DNA from: Schistosoma haematobium
Taxonomy: Eukaryota > Platyhelminthes > Trematoda > Strigeidida > Schistosomatidae
Direction: 5' to 3'
Length of the DNA stretch: 64,000 nt
Assembly: GCF_000699445.3 (NCBI RefSeq)
Contig: NC_067196.1
Span: forward strand, 80,714,364-80,778,363
In this document: positions 1-14,900 of the stretch, piece by piece
How positions within the stretch are numbered: the first letter of the stretch is position 1
Layout: each line of letters opens with the position of its first letter
Translations under genes and position numbers: made by a program
The notes under the pieces: model-generated
Told to the model about the DNA's origin: nothing
The model's input: only the letters and a program-made list of their open reading frames with translations
Databases searched by the model: none

Positions 1-270
1 AATACATTATTCAATTATTCTCCTTTGTAACGAAACACCCTAGCACCATGATTACGTCCAATTTAGGTTAGTTATTGTGCAGCATTTATTAATCTAATAT
101 AGATCAGTATCTTATAGTGTTACTTATCATATTAGGTCTATCACATGTATTTTCTATCCCTAACGTTGTTTATTTAACACCAAAGGTAAAATAGGCTTGA
201 TTTTCAAACTTTTTTTATTCATTTGTTTTGTTTTCATTTTGTTTTTATTCTCTGCGTTATTCCAAAATAG

Positions 271-429
271 ATAAATACAAGTTGGTGCAGCCGACTGTGA
301 CTAGTCGTACTAAATTATTAATACGAAATTTTAATTTTGAAGATCAAGGGTTCTATCGATGCGGTCTGTTGGATACGAAGTTAAAGACCGAACTATATGA
401 TCGTATAACTTATCACCTTCTAGTTGATG
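271..429 (+). CDS. Receptor exon a: C-terminal half of an Ig domain
   Basis: Acceptor at 269-270 (aaaatag), donor GTAAGT at 430, phase 1 in and phase 1 out. The peptide contains [16 protein letters not shown], the Ig strand E to F signature with Asp-x-Gly-x-Tyr-x-Cys. The first half of this domain must lie on an exon left of the window. Confidence 0.8.
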
Positions 430-1382
430 GTAAGTTCAATAATCACTAGAAAACTGATTATCATTTGTATGCCTTTTATTAAATTTATAGTTTCTTACTA
501 GTGCGTACATTTATATCATACATATCGTAGTTAAAACTTTCACAATCATTTAAACTCATGTAACATGGTACATTTTGATTATTAAAATGGTTCGTTCAGT
601 TCCAGGCAAAGTGCGTTCAATTATTCATAAACTTTGTTTATTTTTGACTAATATTCCATGTTGATTACAATCTGACCATATTTTTTCTGAAACGAGCATT
701 TCAGTCATCATCTTTAATGGAGATTCGGTTATAAATTTTTCATGAGTATCTATAGTAACGTGGATTTTTGTAATTATGAGTGCTAACAGCAACACGATCG
801 TTGGTCTAGTTCATAATGTCAAGGTTAAGTAATTCTGAATGTTTTATTCCCCCTCCCCACACACACTTATTGACTCGTTACGGTTTTATTTCAAGCTGAA
901 CTGCTTTAGCTAGTTATAAATATCAGCTTTTTAGGTGTGCAGCTATTAAAACAAATTCCTATATTCCGGTCGCATGTTCGAACTTTCCATCTATTTCAGT
1001 TTGGGAAACCAAGTGACAGTTTCATAAGTCATTATAACTGAGTTCACAAAGTATAATTAGTTACTTTTTTTTTGGAATAATTTGCTTAACTCTTTGAATT
1101 AGATTTAAATCAGCTTGAATGTAATTTGTCTTTACACTGTTTGCGGTAGGTCTAAGGCGAGTAAACTCAAATAACCATTGAATAATTAATTATTGGTTAG
1201 ATGAACTAGTCACGATTTTGAACATTATACTTTCAACCAGATTTAAATAGTAAAGTAAAGTCTTCTTAGTTTTATTTTCCAATATCATATTTTGTATATA
1301 TTATAAAATGACAAAGAGTTTACAGTTTAAGCGAATTTTATCATCTCTCTATTCACGCCATGTGTAAAGAAATGAATGCCTT

Positions 1383-1432
<50 letters not shown>

Positions 1433-4400
1433 TTCCTGGTCAGTCATTATTATATAGACGTTTGTTTTGTCAATCATTTATATTCACTTATGAAAAGAAT
1501 GTTTAACTATATATGTAGAGTTTTCCAGTTTATTTTCCTATGATGAGGTTTTTTTGTTTTCACGTGTTTATTTCTTTCTGTTTTGAAAATTATCATTAAT
1601 TTCTTTTTTCATTTTATTTTAAATATCAATGTTCAACTTTTGTTTTATTTCATAAACTTTGACTAAATAATAAAACAAAAGTTTATCTAAATCTGTATTT
1701 ATTTTTACTCATATATAATTTATTATTTTCCATTCATTATTGATATTTATGTAATAAAAAGGAGGTTAATTAAAATAACCCATAGTGACATTGAATAAGA
1801 AAAAGAGAATTCAGCGAAGAAATGAGGTTGCGTACTAATCAAGAGGTAAGGAAGAAAATCGTTTATAGGTCAGATAATAGTCCAATTGACAGATATGAAG
1901 AAAAGCGACAAACACAAAGGTCATAATAATAAACTGAATAATAATCAAGAAAAATTGTATAAAGTAGTAATAATAATAATAATTGATTAGAGTTTAAAGT
2001 GCAAAATAGTAATTCAGCCGCTCACATCCTACAAACAATTGTGTCAGTCATCCCATCGTTGTTTCCGAAGGATTGCTGACATCCAGTATCAACACCATTT
2101 CGGTAATGCAGAGGTTCGGCATCGTGTGTTCGGGCTTAGAGACGATAATCCAATTGGTGTCACTATCTTGAAGCATCGACTTTGGTGGCTTGGACATGTT
2201 CCACGAATGTCGTCCCAGTGAACTCCACGTCGTGCATTATTTGCCGACTCTGGGACTGGTTGGAAAAGCCGAGAGGTGGTCAGTGTATGACATGGTGTCG
2301 CGGTATGAAAGAAAGCTGCAAAGGGCTGTCTTGTGTTGCTCCCTCACGACTCCCTGTTTGGGGTCCTAGAGGTGTTGGAACACAGTGGCTAGAGACGTTA
2401 TCAGATATAGAAGCCAGTGGCGATCCTGCTGTAACCTCTTACTTTCTTCATAAAAAGTGATTGCTTCTTCCTTAACTGAAAGAATTCTTTCTGGTTGTAC
2501 CTTCCCGTTTCCCCCATTATCATTATTATTACACTACCTTACAGTAGTCTTTTCTTTCCCTTTCTTTTTTTCCTTATACGCACCTTACCTTCTTTTTTCT
2601 TCCTATTCTCATTGTTTTGTGTGTCGCATATATATTTGGTGCCCCTTGTACCAAGATTTATGTGTTCAAATAAATAAAATGTACATTAGGGAACTCTTGA
2701 TTAAGTTTGAACATGCTATGGAGATGTAGATTAATAACATATAATAATTGTACAGAAATTAAAAAGAATCTTTTAAATACACAAATATCCTAGGAGAAAA
2801 AAACTGAGAAAATATAGGTATAGAATCTTTAGAAATGTAAGAACTATATCATAGTCTTCATAGCGCTTCAAAAAAGTCCAGTTTAGAAACAATCAGTAGA
2901 AATGTATAGTGAAGGTCATGTGAAAAGTGTTACGTAGCCCACTTTTCATACTAAGGTCACCAGAGCAAAGCAATATCAATGATTGGGTGCATCTTTTGAT
3001 AACAACGTATTCAACAAAGTTCCCATTCAGACACTCGGTAAAGACGAACAGAGCTCTGTCCATTTTAGTCTTAACTTTTATAAAATTTAATCAAAAATGC
3101 GGACACTAAATTTTACCATTCTACTAATCCATGTGCTTTGGCATGTAGATGTAAATTAGTAGATACATATAACATAAATTGATACTTATCTCCCATTTCT
3201 GTATTCTAATTTCCGTACTCTCCACTGCGTCTTCTCATTTAGAATATTCATGTATTTAAAAGATTCATTTCAATTTTTCCTTAATTATTTTATATGTTAC
3301 TAATCTACATTTCCATAGCATCTTAAAATGTACTCAAGAGTTCTCTAACGTAGGTATGCATAGATGTTATATTTTTAATGACTGATACAATTGTTTGCAG
3401 GATATTAGCGGCTGAATAGAATCCACGTAATAAATGAATGTACATATTGTGTTACAATCATTCTTATTGGAAATTAACTATATGTTCTTGTTTGTTTTTT
3501 TTTGTCTTTCCTTATTTCTCCGCTTCTACTTGTTTCTTATATTCGATTCACATTTTGATTATTTTAAAGAGAAATACTATGAAAATGATTATGTAGTTCA
3601 CGTTCATACAGACTTGTTTTACTATAGTTTTTCATGAATATATATTGAAATAAATTACAAAATTCTACGAGTCTGTGTTTTGTATTTTTTTTTCTCTAGT
3701 ATAAGAAAAAACAATTGTGTTTTTATCTAAGATGCATATCTTTGTGTGAAGGAGAAACGAATTTTCGGAGCTTGTTAATTGTTAACCCGTCGCCATCAAT
3801 AACACCCACAATAATAATAATAATTTCGAAATTGTTAGAAAATGTGTTTTTAATTTATCATATTTTATAGATCGTTATAACAATTCTAGAATCTAAGTAT
3901 TTGCTTAACTTTTTATTGGACAAAATAAATAGTTATCTCTATTTTCTTAAGTTAAAAAGATTATTATTATTGCTATTATAACTATATTGTTCTTTTTTTG
4001 TTTGCCTATTTTGTTTTGTGCGGAAACTTTTTCATGTTTTCCTCTCTTTCGTTTCATTTCTATACTTTTTTTCCCTTGTTGTATGTTTTAAATCACTTAT
4101 ATTGACTATATACACAGTTGGGTGGTCAAAAGTAGTTGTTTAGTTAGGAAAAGAAAAAAAGATAGTTTTAAAGTAATACATACTGTTTTAGGTAAATATT
4201 ATAATTTGACTATGATATCACAATATAAATTCTATTAGAACTAATTCATTATGTACAAAGAAAGTAAGAAAAAGAACAGATGATCGTTCAATGAGATAGT
4301 AATTCACTTTAGGGAATAATTATTATGCGGTTAATTGACCGATGCTTTTGAATTATCTACATCAAAATTAAATGATTGTATATTAATGGTGGATTGATTG

Positions 4401-7400
4401 TTGAAGAAATTTAAGTTACTACTGATTTTAGTTTTGAAATACTTTATTAAAATTATGTTTCATGTTAACAACTGTTTGTTTGTAAATAAGAACTTTCGTC
4501 TAAATTTGAACGAATAGTTTCACAATATTTGGGCGCCGAGTTAATTTGAGACATTAAAAAGAAGAGTATATTTGTAAAATCTCAGCGAATGAATTTTAAG
4601 TAAATCCAACGTTTCGCCTGGCAATCTGGTCCAAGCTTTTTCAACGGTACTGAGTTCGACTCCCAGAGTGAACATCAACTCTGAGATGCAGGTACATCCA
4701 TCTGACGAGTCCCAAACAGGACGAAACGCGCATCCTGGATTCCACTGCTAGCAAATATCCATCTTTGCTTATAATGCTTGTAAATTAAGGCAATATCGAT
4801 GCATACGCACAGTATGCACATATGCCAATGAGACTGATCAATTTCAGTCCTAAAACATCAATGGGAAGATTCAAGTAAAACAATACCAAGTGAATATAGA
4901 TTACGGTTATTTCATAGGCCCCAATCAAGCACTCTCTATACCTAATTAAAGTATTATATATGTTAAAGTTTTACTCTTGTTAGGATCATTTCAGTATTAA
5001 CTTTCTTTTATCTGTAAACCTTTCTCCAGTAAAGGATTTTACAAATAGTTAACTGTTGAATTAGGAATTCACGATATACTTGTCTATGTATTCAATTTCA
5101 GTCAATTTTTTTCGATATAGTTCAGTCCTGATATATTAGTTGTTCCTTTTTTTTAGAAAATAATCAACACATTAATAAACTTATAATTCTCTTCTTAGAC
5201 GAGTACATTATCATGGCATTTTTCACCTACATGTATTTTATAATACTAATCTATTATTTTTCTGTGTTAATTAGGTATTAGCATTTATAAAGATTTTATT
5301 TATCCATAGAAAGTGATATTTAATGAAGATGAATAATTGCTTGGATGTTAATTACATAAAGTATCAAAGATCCAATTCAACAAACTGCAAAATCATATAA
5401 TAATTTAGTTATTGTAAGAAATAATGTTTTAAAGATTTTCATAAATTAATCAAATGTCAACACACAGTTGTAATTTATGAAACTAGATAATGCGGTTTGA
5501 AACAGTAAAAAGTAACCAGTTGAAATCACAGACATCAGGTTATATTTAATGGTTAAGGTAGTGCGTGCAGTAAATTTTGAGTAGAGGGAAATTATATATA
5601 CAAATACCGTCTTTGGGTTGCCTAAATATGTATTATGGAAAATTGCAGCGATTTTGTATATTTCGATCAGTTTTCTTCTTGTCTCATGTGGTATGGGAAT
5701 TTGGGCCGGTGTACGTGTATGTCAGACTCTAAGTTAATCATGACTAACTTGTTAATGTATGCTAATAAATAGTGGAATTGTTTATTTCTTGTATCTGTGT
5801 TAGCATAATTTTTATGATTGTTCACAGTTTTTGTGCTTGTTTTTTTCGGATGGTTCTACGTTGAATAAGTTAATTCGTTCATGTGTAATTATTTATTTAA
5901 TCTCAAAATTCACATAAGCTATTTTATCTAATTTTATTTTAGTCTCTTCCAATCCTTCATTAAAAACTGTTTTATACATGAATTTGGATGGTAGTCTATT
6001 GGATATTGATACGGTCAATGACATTAGGAAACCAATAAAAATAACTGCTTATGAAAGTCAGAAAATAACATTACCTTGCGTATTCAGTTCACCACAACCA
6101 TATGTGGCTAATGTGAGTCGAGTTATCGGTGTATCTAATGGAAATCAAAAGTTTGACTCTTTATTTGGTAAGTCCAAATGTTGAGAAAAATTTAGTGTAT
6201 ATTTTTAAAAAATAGATTCTACTCCCTAATCGATGAGTAATCGATTTACCGCACGTTTTTTCTTTCTTCTAGGCGTTTTAGATATATATAATTTGGCGAA
6301 GAATGATGAAGGATTGTACTTTTGTACAGCTAACAATATTACTTCTTATGCCTATCTAAAGGTTCTTCGTAAGTTAAGCATTTCAAGAAATATACATAAA
6401 TATGCCTAACATTTGTTTTCACAAATCTGAAATCAATGCATGTAAAATGTGTAATCAAGCTGTCAGCTAAGCAATGAAATGAAATATTCCCATAGTAAAT
6501 ATAAATCCTCAGAAAACTGATTAGTCCGCTTTTTTTCCTTGGATAATTCAAAAACCTTTATAAATGGAATTAACATTCATACCTATTTCTAAAGCGAGTA
6601 ACTATCTGCATTTAGTGGTTAAGCAGATAATGCGTTGTGTGTGTGAACGTAAGGTATTGGCTTCTATTATCGTTGTGAAGATGAACTCTGACGTACAGAT
6701 ACCTTCGGCTGGTGAGCTCCACACATAACAAAACACACGCCTTAGATTCCAATGCTGGCCACATTCCATCTTTTCTTGTTTATGTTAAGTTTATTTTGAT
6801 TTGAATAAACAAGCATCAAAATATAGTGAAATAATTAAGTTTAGGCTACCTACTTGTGCTACGGGTATGCATTTAATTTAATTTGTAAAAATTTGAGTTA
6901 TCTGACTGTTTTGCTCAATTTCACTGTTAGCTACAATCCATCTATAAAACTTGTGATAAAATGACTTTCTCGAGCCAATTCGCCCATGATGCTCATATGC
7001 TAACCAAGACCAATCAAAATTCAATCAGGAATAACAACTCAATTCCTTACGAATTAGAATAATAAATTGTTCAGTATTAAAATCATAAAAACAAACCGTA
7101 GATGATTCCAGGAAATATTATGATTAGTGTCCAGTAACGAAATGTAATTTTCTTTTGTCGATTATGATAGTACCTAATGATTTGGCTAGGAATCATGCAC
7201 TTTTGTACGTACCTCGAAGCACCGACTTCATAATTTAGTGTCAATTTGTAGTTTGATCATTCTCGGATTTTTTTTTCAAATCATTCTTGTATCACTCGAG
7301 ATATAATTTTGTGGTAAACCGTCATTGGATTTAAATAAAACAATCATCTAATCTAATGATTGTTTATCATCTCATCAACTGATTCACTTTAATTGTGTAA

Positions 7401-8028
7401 CGTCTCATATTTGGTATTGATAAAGGACACGATCGAGTAGTTTTGACTAATATTTCCCTCTCGCAGTTTAGAGTATTATTTCAAAAAAAACATGAAATAA
7501 CACCAAGTGATTCATTTAATGTTTGTTCAGTTGTTTCTAAGTCACGAATACGGTGTTGCATATAGTGAAACATAATGAAAAAAATAATCTATTAGCTCAA
7601 TTTACTACTAAATTATACTAAAAATATGTATTTTATCATAAATGTTACCTACAAGTTATTATTATTATTTTCAAATTCCATTTCGTTTCATCAAAAATTA
7701 TTCCTTGATACATACTCTAATATCATACATTTTCCCCCTTGATTATATCGTCCTGTTAAAATTTGTTGGCTTTCTCATTTTCCTAATACAATTTTGTGTT
7801 TAATGTGATATCCACAAATATATGTATTATTGTTTCTTTCTTTTTTTCTTCTAAACTTATTATTGTTATTTCAGCTTCACCTCAATTAATCGTTTATCCG
7901 CAGAATATTAAAGCGAATATAGGAGATTATGTTAATTTATCATGTATAAGTTCTATAATTGATATAACACCGACTTGGTATTTCAACGGAATTCCTGTTC
8001 AATTTGTAGTGTCTATAAATCCATGTAA

Positions 8029-8088
<60 letters not shown>

Positions 8089-11000
8089 TTTTTGAAAAAA
8101 GTTATTAAATAAATCTTGTCTGTTATCTTATTTCTTAACATTCAATTAATTATATGAACGGAATATTTTATGAGTGTTTGGTTAGTGTTAAATTAAAGAA
8201 TAGTATTGATTTCCACATTACAGATATTTTCTTGACATTGGTTGTATTACGCTCTTAGAACTGTTAGTCAGCAATTGATTATGTTGAAAATTTTTCAGAA
8301 GATTCAAGATAATTTTTTGTGGTTATCATGTATAATCTAACATATTGTTATTAACAAAACGTTAGCGTGTTTTTAGTGAGTTAGTTTTCTACGGGATGAG
8401 GTCGCTAACCCCATGCCTAACCCTCATCCTTTATCCGGGCTTGGGACCGGCAGTAGCTCTATAGAGACCACAGGCGGAGTTATTGAAAAAACGTATCAAT
8501 TGTAAAATAGTCGATCGAAACCTTTGTATTTCATTAGTTTTGATGCTGGTCATTGAGAGTAAAGTTCCAATCAGTTGATAATTATCTTCTTTTGCACAGT
8601 CTACTTTTATGTTGTCTATAGGATTCATAAGCCACCTTACATGTCTATATGGTGATAGTATATATGTTTTGTTCACATGTTTACTTTTGGCTTTCCCTTT
8701 CTTAGTTCCTTAGATTATATTGTACATGCCTTTCTACTCATCCCTTTTCTTTTCCACTAAGTTAACTTTTTAAAAAAGTTGAGGATAAAAACGCTGAAAA
8801 TTCTATAATATCAATATCCTGTTGTATTATTATTGTATTCATAGTCATCGTTTCGTCATCACCCTTTTGTTTCTTCAGTTCTCTCTCTCCCTTGTTCTCT
8901 TGCTTGTTTTAATATTTTTCCTTTTTATTCCTAAAAAACCAATTTATAATCTCATGTTTTACTATTTCATGTTATTTTAACCGATTTTTGACAATGAACA
9001 TGATAATTAAGTTAAGGAGGGAGAGAGAGAGAGAGTGGTGGAGAATGAAAGTAGGGCAGATTAGAATGATTGAATGAATAACTGAATTTACTTGTACTAT
9101 GTACATGATATATGTACATTTGACTAAATATCAATTACCGAATAAAAAAAATATTAACAATCACTACTAGTACAATAATAATATATTTGTTCATAAGTAT
9201 AGAGTTTACATTCTTGCTACAGTTGAAGTATCTATTAGTTTTGGATGTTGTCTGTTTTTTTCTCCTTACAAGTATGTTATAAGTTTGCTTGTTCAACTAT
9301 CTCGGTAAGTGTGGTTTTCCTTCTTTTATTACTCTGTTACACATACCCTAATACCACTACACTACATGTGGTTATGTCTTTTTTCGTTTCGCTCTATGGT
9401 TTCTTTTGATATGGGTTTTCCAATGTTAAAAAATGTAATATGAAGGTGTTTATTTGGTTGTATACTTCCAGTGTTCGGATTATCCATTTTACATTATACT
9501 GAAATAATGATAACCCAACTCTTTTATGTCGGCTACATTCAGACTATTCTCTTTCTCTCTCTCTAGATTTGGGGTTTTTATAAGCGCTTCTTCGTGGGTA
9601 CAACTACTGTAGTTTACATTATCAAACTTGTTATTACCATGATTCATCTATTATCGATTAGTTTGAATTATACTAGCGTAAAGATATTTTCAAAAAAGCT
9701 GAGGTTAAGATAAGTAACTATTCAATATACGTAGCAGAATCTATCATACTGCAATAAAAATATTTCAGTTAATTGCATTAAATAAAAAAGAATGAATTAA
9801 TTGAATGTTATGGTGAATAATGCTAGTGATCCTCGTTTTCAAGTTAAATGTGGTCAAATGAATAAAAACATTTCAGAGGAAGATCTTATCAGTCATTCAT
9901 AGTAAATGTAAAGCTTGTTATGAATGTGCGTTAGCTTAAGTTTCCATATCACATTAGCACTACGGGATAGATATAGCGGGATAAACTGCAACATTGATCG
10001 AAATAATGTAGTAGCGATATTAAAGAGAGAAAATAAACATTGAGAATATAGTTTGAAAACACAGAATGTACAAGTATGTGTGAAGAAATAATAGAATTCA
10101 AAGAGTAACGTTATGTACAGAATGGATACATCTACTTCATTATAAATAATTTTGAGCTAGCCATGCAGGGTCTGAAACCACTGATCTTGGTTATCGTGAG
10201 TACCTGCATCTACCAAGATGGCTCAAACCAACAGTCAGTGACTTTATGAAGTAATTTTATACTTTGGTCTACCTTCCTCAAAACTCCCTCAACATTACTA
10301 TTATACCAGTTGACATCGTATGTCAAGATGTCAAGGCGGTGGTTAGAAAATACACATTCCATCCATCTCAGTTAATAAAAATTCACAGCTTAGATATGTC
10401 TTCTACCTCCTTAGAATGTGTTTCACAGCCATAGAATAATAAAGATAGACATTTTGCCTACACCAGACGTAATGTAAGTTTGCAGAAGCCAAACAACCTT
10501 TTTGAATTGCTGAACTTTCATGGGACACCAACTGAATAGGGTTGTAGAGACTTCCAAAATACGTAAAGTGGTCAACGCACTCAAGTGTTTCATTCCCATG
10601 GTCGGTCTAGGAGATGACCTGGAATAGTCCTAAAGAAACACTGCGTTTAGAAGAAAAGAAACACGCAGTAATATAAAAGTATTTACAATTTGTCTTCCTT
10701 CAACTGTTTATTCTCAATATTACTCCGTATATTTTCTTCATATTCAACCTTTCTTTCCGAATCATAGTCTCCAATATTCAATCTTTCTCACTATCAATGA
10801 TACTACTATTTATCTTTTGCTATATCACCCTTGGTAATTTAATGAAGCTTAAACTTTTGCATATTTGAACCAGGCTATGTGGTATTTATGATTGATTCAC
10901 TGTCGGTCAGATCAATCATACTACACTTCTATTAAACTAAAATCAAATGAGTATCTCATCACAAATGTCTAAAGTGATTATTATCATAATGATCTCAGCT

Positions 11001-11933
11001 TATCTTTTAATTCAGTCATTTTTTATGCTTATATAAACATAATTGTAATGTATTTTCGATTAATACAAATTATCACCTTTTTGTTCAACATACAATAAAG
11101 TATTCTAGTCACATAAATAGTTCCATTCATACACTAGGTAATACTAGTTAAATGAGATAAATTAAGGAACACAATTAGAACGATGTCATTTTATTGTTAT
11201 TTTGCACTAACATTGTTTTTTTTTTCACTCAGACTAAAACTAAATCTATTTCTGACGTCATGTCTTAAAACAGGTTAATCATAAAAATCATCCGTTTTTC
11301 CTCTCATGCTGATATCTCTCTTAAACCCTTATGTTTAGTCGGATTAAATTGAATTTTCTTGTATATTTTAATGAGTTTTATCATATATCATATATGTGCT
11401 CTGCGGATATTACTTTATTCAATTATTATATGGACATCGGCGCCAGCCATGATTGTCCAATCAGATAAATTGCAGATAGTCAATATTTCATCTTTATGTT
11501 TTTTTCTTTCCCCCTGTCTCTCTTTCTATATCTTTTTTTTTTTTCGCTTTAGATTTCTGTTCTAGTTCTTCCGGTTGTGTAAATAAATTTGATCATGTTC
11601 TTTTCTCTACGCTCATCTCTCTTGTTTCCTTTTTCTGTATCTTTTTTTAGACCATACATCGTTGTTAATTAATTCAATGCAATTATCAAATGTCGGTATA
11701 TATCAGTGTATTCTTGAAAATGATGTCAATAATATATGGATAGATGGAATAAGTACAGTTAGTTTACGTGAACAATCATTATTTACAAGAGGTGAAATTT
11801 TTAAAGTTTTTTTTTTTTTTCTAATGACTGTTTTACAATGTAATATATTTTGTTTCTAGATAATAAATTTCATCTTTCAGTTTCATTTCAGGCTTATTGT
11901 AGATTCCATTTTAAAGTCATTTAAATTATGCCA

Positions 11934-11964
<31 letters not shown>

Positions 11965-14900
11965 TACTATTATTATTATTATCTGTACACCGTATAAAGT
12001 TTTAATTAAATTTTTTTCTAAAACTGTGTATGCAAAAATTATTTTTATGTATAAATATGGTAAAGACAGTAAGTAAAAAAAAAAGAGGGAAATGCGTCAT
12101 CCAAATGAAATTAACAGTTTTTAGAAAGGGAAGAAAAATAAAGAATTTGTACTAAGCCAATATATTTGAAATAAGAATCCAAACGAAATAACTTAGGTTT
12201 ATTTAGAATTCATGTTTTGTTTTTGTTTTATTTGAAGAATACTTTGAAAAACTACAATAGAATTGTATTAGTGTTTTATGTTTTTAGTTGTATTGTACCT
12301 AGATTCGATTTGGTTGAATGATATACAGAGTTTCATCCAGAAAGTTATGAGGAATGAATAAATACCAGTTTATTTAATCTATCCTTTATCCTATTGTGTT
12401 TTATCATAAGCTGATTATTTCTCTTTCATCATTCAGTGTCATTTGAATATCGTCAGGATGATATATCTAATTCAAAAATATGTCCACTATCTTATATCAT
12501 CATAACCAATGTTTCACAATGATTACACTGATTGAGTGCTTATCGGTTACTTATTGTTTGGGATTTTGGCAATATTTATTTAGAGTTATTTAAAATTATT
12601 ATTGGCTAAAATATTTTTTATTGTACTTTCGAAGAGCGTTTTGAAAGGGAAAAAGTGTAGTTAACTTTCAAATAATAATATTCTAATCCATTCCATATTG
12701 AGTTAATCTTAACATTGAATTTAGACTTTGGTTAGATTTTTGTTAAACACATTAGTTAGGCTACTTTATCTGTTACCTAATGTTTTCCTTTTCTAACTTT
12801 GATGTTTCTTTGTAAGGATCAGGATTTTAGTGCACTAGAATTGCGAGAGGCTAATTTTGTAGTTGTTTTGTCGGTCACTGTTATCTCTAGGCAATTAATA
12901 GTTATACACAACAGGATAAGAGTAACTATAAGTCGAGCAAACTGTAAATTATTGACTTTAAACTACTAAAGATTCCCACTGTAAAAATTAGAATAACGCG
13001 TATAAGCGAATACGTAATCGCACCCCATGGAAAAATGATGAAGATTTACGATCGATCACTCGAAATAACTCAGTATTGTCTACCATATGACCATTGTCAA
13101 CCAAGTGTGACAAATTAATGTTGTATATTGTCTTTGTCTGGTCTTAACCAAACCAAGCTGAGAGATGTTTACTCATTACCTGATAGTACGGCCAGTATGA
13201 TTGTCTCAACAGGAGCAGCTGATTTTGTAGATGGACATCTAAGGGATCAACTCAAGTAACTTATTCTTTGTTTGAGTTTATATCACTGGTTTGCCATACA
13301 ATACCGACAAAAGATTAGCTGCGTATTGTGTCCTATTGAATACCGTCGCTATTTTATCATCGCTAGCCACACACCCGTTAAATTTTCGTCTTAGGAATAA
13401 AGGTTTATTACGAGTGGTCAATATCTCTAAATTATTATTTTCCGCATACATAAACTTCTTTAAAAGAAATTGGATAGCCGTTCTCTGTCAGTATGTTATT
13501 AAAAAACTTCAACTCCTTTATAGTATCATCTAAGTAGATATTTTTTGCTCTGCTTGCTAGATACCTAACCGGATTTCTCTTGTTGCCAGTGCATACACTT
13601 CTATAGCTTGATATTATTATCTTTGTTTTCATTCCTTTTAGATGAATTCAATTCTGCTTTATCAAAAGTTACATTTCCTTTACGTCATCATAAAATTGAT
13701 TTATTTAAGGTGGAAATCGGTAATAAAAAACAATTGACATGTTTATCACAGTATAATTTAGATCCATATCACCAAATTGTTGATGATATTACAAAAACTC
13801 TGCACAATTTATTACCTATTGGAAATAGTAATAGTCTATCTGAACGTTTAAATATTTCGTGTCTTTCAAATTTGATTCATGTAAAATGGTTGAAAGTTGA
13901 CAGCTCAAATTCATTATTATCAATGAATAGTAATATTAATGATACCAATAACCACAATAATAATGCTTCAAATCATAAATTACAATGTTCTACACTGTAT
14001 ATAATAGATATCAATGTGACTAGATCAACTGATTTTGGTTTATACAGTTGTAATATATATTTTGGTGAACAGTTAATATATGAACGTTATTTCGGACTTA
14101 TGGAATCTGTTATTTCATCGTATTCATGTAAGTTATTTCTCTCTTTTTTTATTATTTACTATTGTATTTTAAATAATTTACATATCTGTCAGATAGTTTC
14201 ATTCATTTCATTTATATATGCAAAAACCAGGTTATTGGTTGACTGTTACACTTCAATATATTTAAATTTTGTTATGATTCTAAATTGAATCCATTTAGAA
14301 ATGTCTGTTTTTTTACAGGTTAGCACATCCTTAGACCTCATCTTTTGTTTAAATAAAACATGAAGCGATAGATTAATGGAAGGATAATTTTTCTTTGATT
14401 TTTTATTGTGCTTCACATACATCCCGATTTTACCGGGAAAGTCCGAGGAGATGAAAAGACAGACCTATAACTAAATGATGAATCTGATTTTGGTTTTATT
14501 TATTTTCTATTTATATCTTTTTGTTTGTAATTGTATATAGTGAGAAGAATTATTGTAACTTCGATACAAGTGATTAGTATGTTTTTGCAATAATCTTTTT
14601 AATTAGTTCCAATATTTTTTTTCTTATCCTTCTAATCTTTTAGTGAATAACGATTTACAGTTTAACTATTCCACTAATAAATTCACTGATCTTCATCACA
14701 GAAGCTCTAACAAGATGGATAGTTTGTTGCATAATAGTCAAGTGACTAATCCTTTTTATCGTACACGTCGTAGTCAAGAGCACAGAGTTAATGAATGGTC
14801 TTCATCTTCTGAACATATCGGTTCACTGCCTTTGTTAAATTTATCATTTCCAAGAAGTTCATGTAAGTGGGTTCATTTTCGTCTGTATTATCGTTAATTC

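Larger units (their letters stand above)
430..5942 (+). other. Receptor intron with nested repeats
   Basis: A 5.5-kb intron. It holds an (AT)n tract, a 190-bp dispersed repeat (about 1790-1985), an inverted-repeat element split by a LINE fragment (2012-3417), a dispersed repeat (4515-4614) and a truncated hammerhead SINE. I see no further exon in the correct phase. Confidence 0.6.
8025..11650 (+). other. Receptor intron
   Basis: A 3.6-kb intron. Contains an (AT)n tract directly after the donor, an 89-bp dispersed repeat (8393-8481), a short (GA)n tract near 9020 and a decayed minus-strand LINE (10140-10640). A weak possible exon around 11449-11500 is discussed in the findings. Confidence 0.6.

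Noticed and set aside
7796..8095. Exon 7875-8024 read through into a poly-Tyr/Ile C-terminus
   Set aside because: The extension is translation of the (AT)n tract after a consensus GTAAGT donor.
11359..11565. Open frame of 68 codons starting at TTG/ATG
   Set aside because: No acceptor for the frame as a whole; only a small internal part is a conceivable exon, reported separately as a low-confidence finding.
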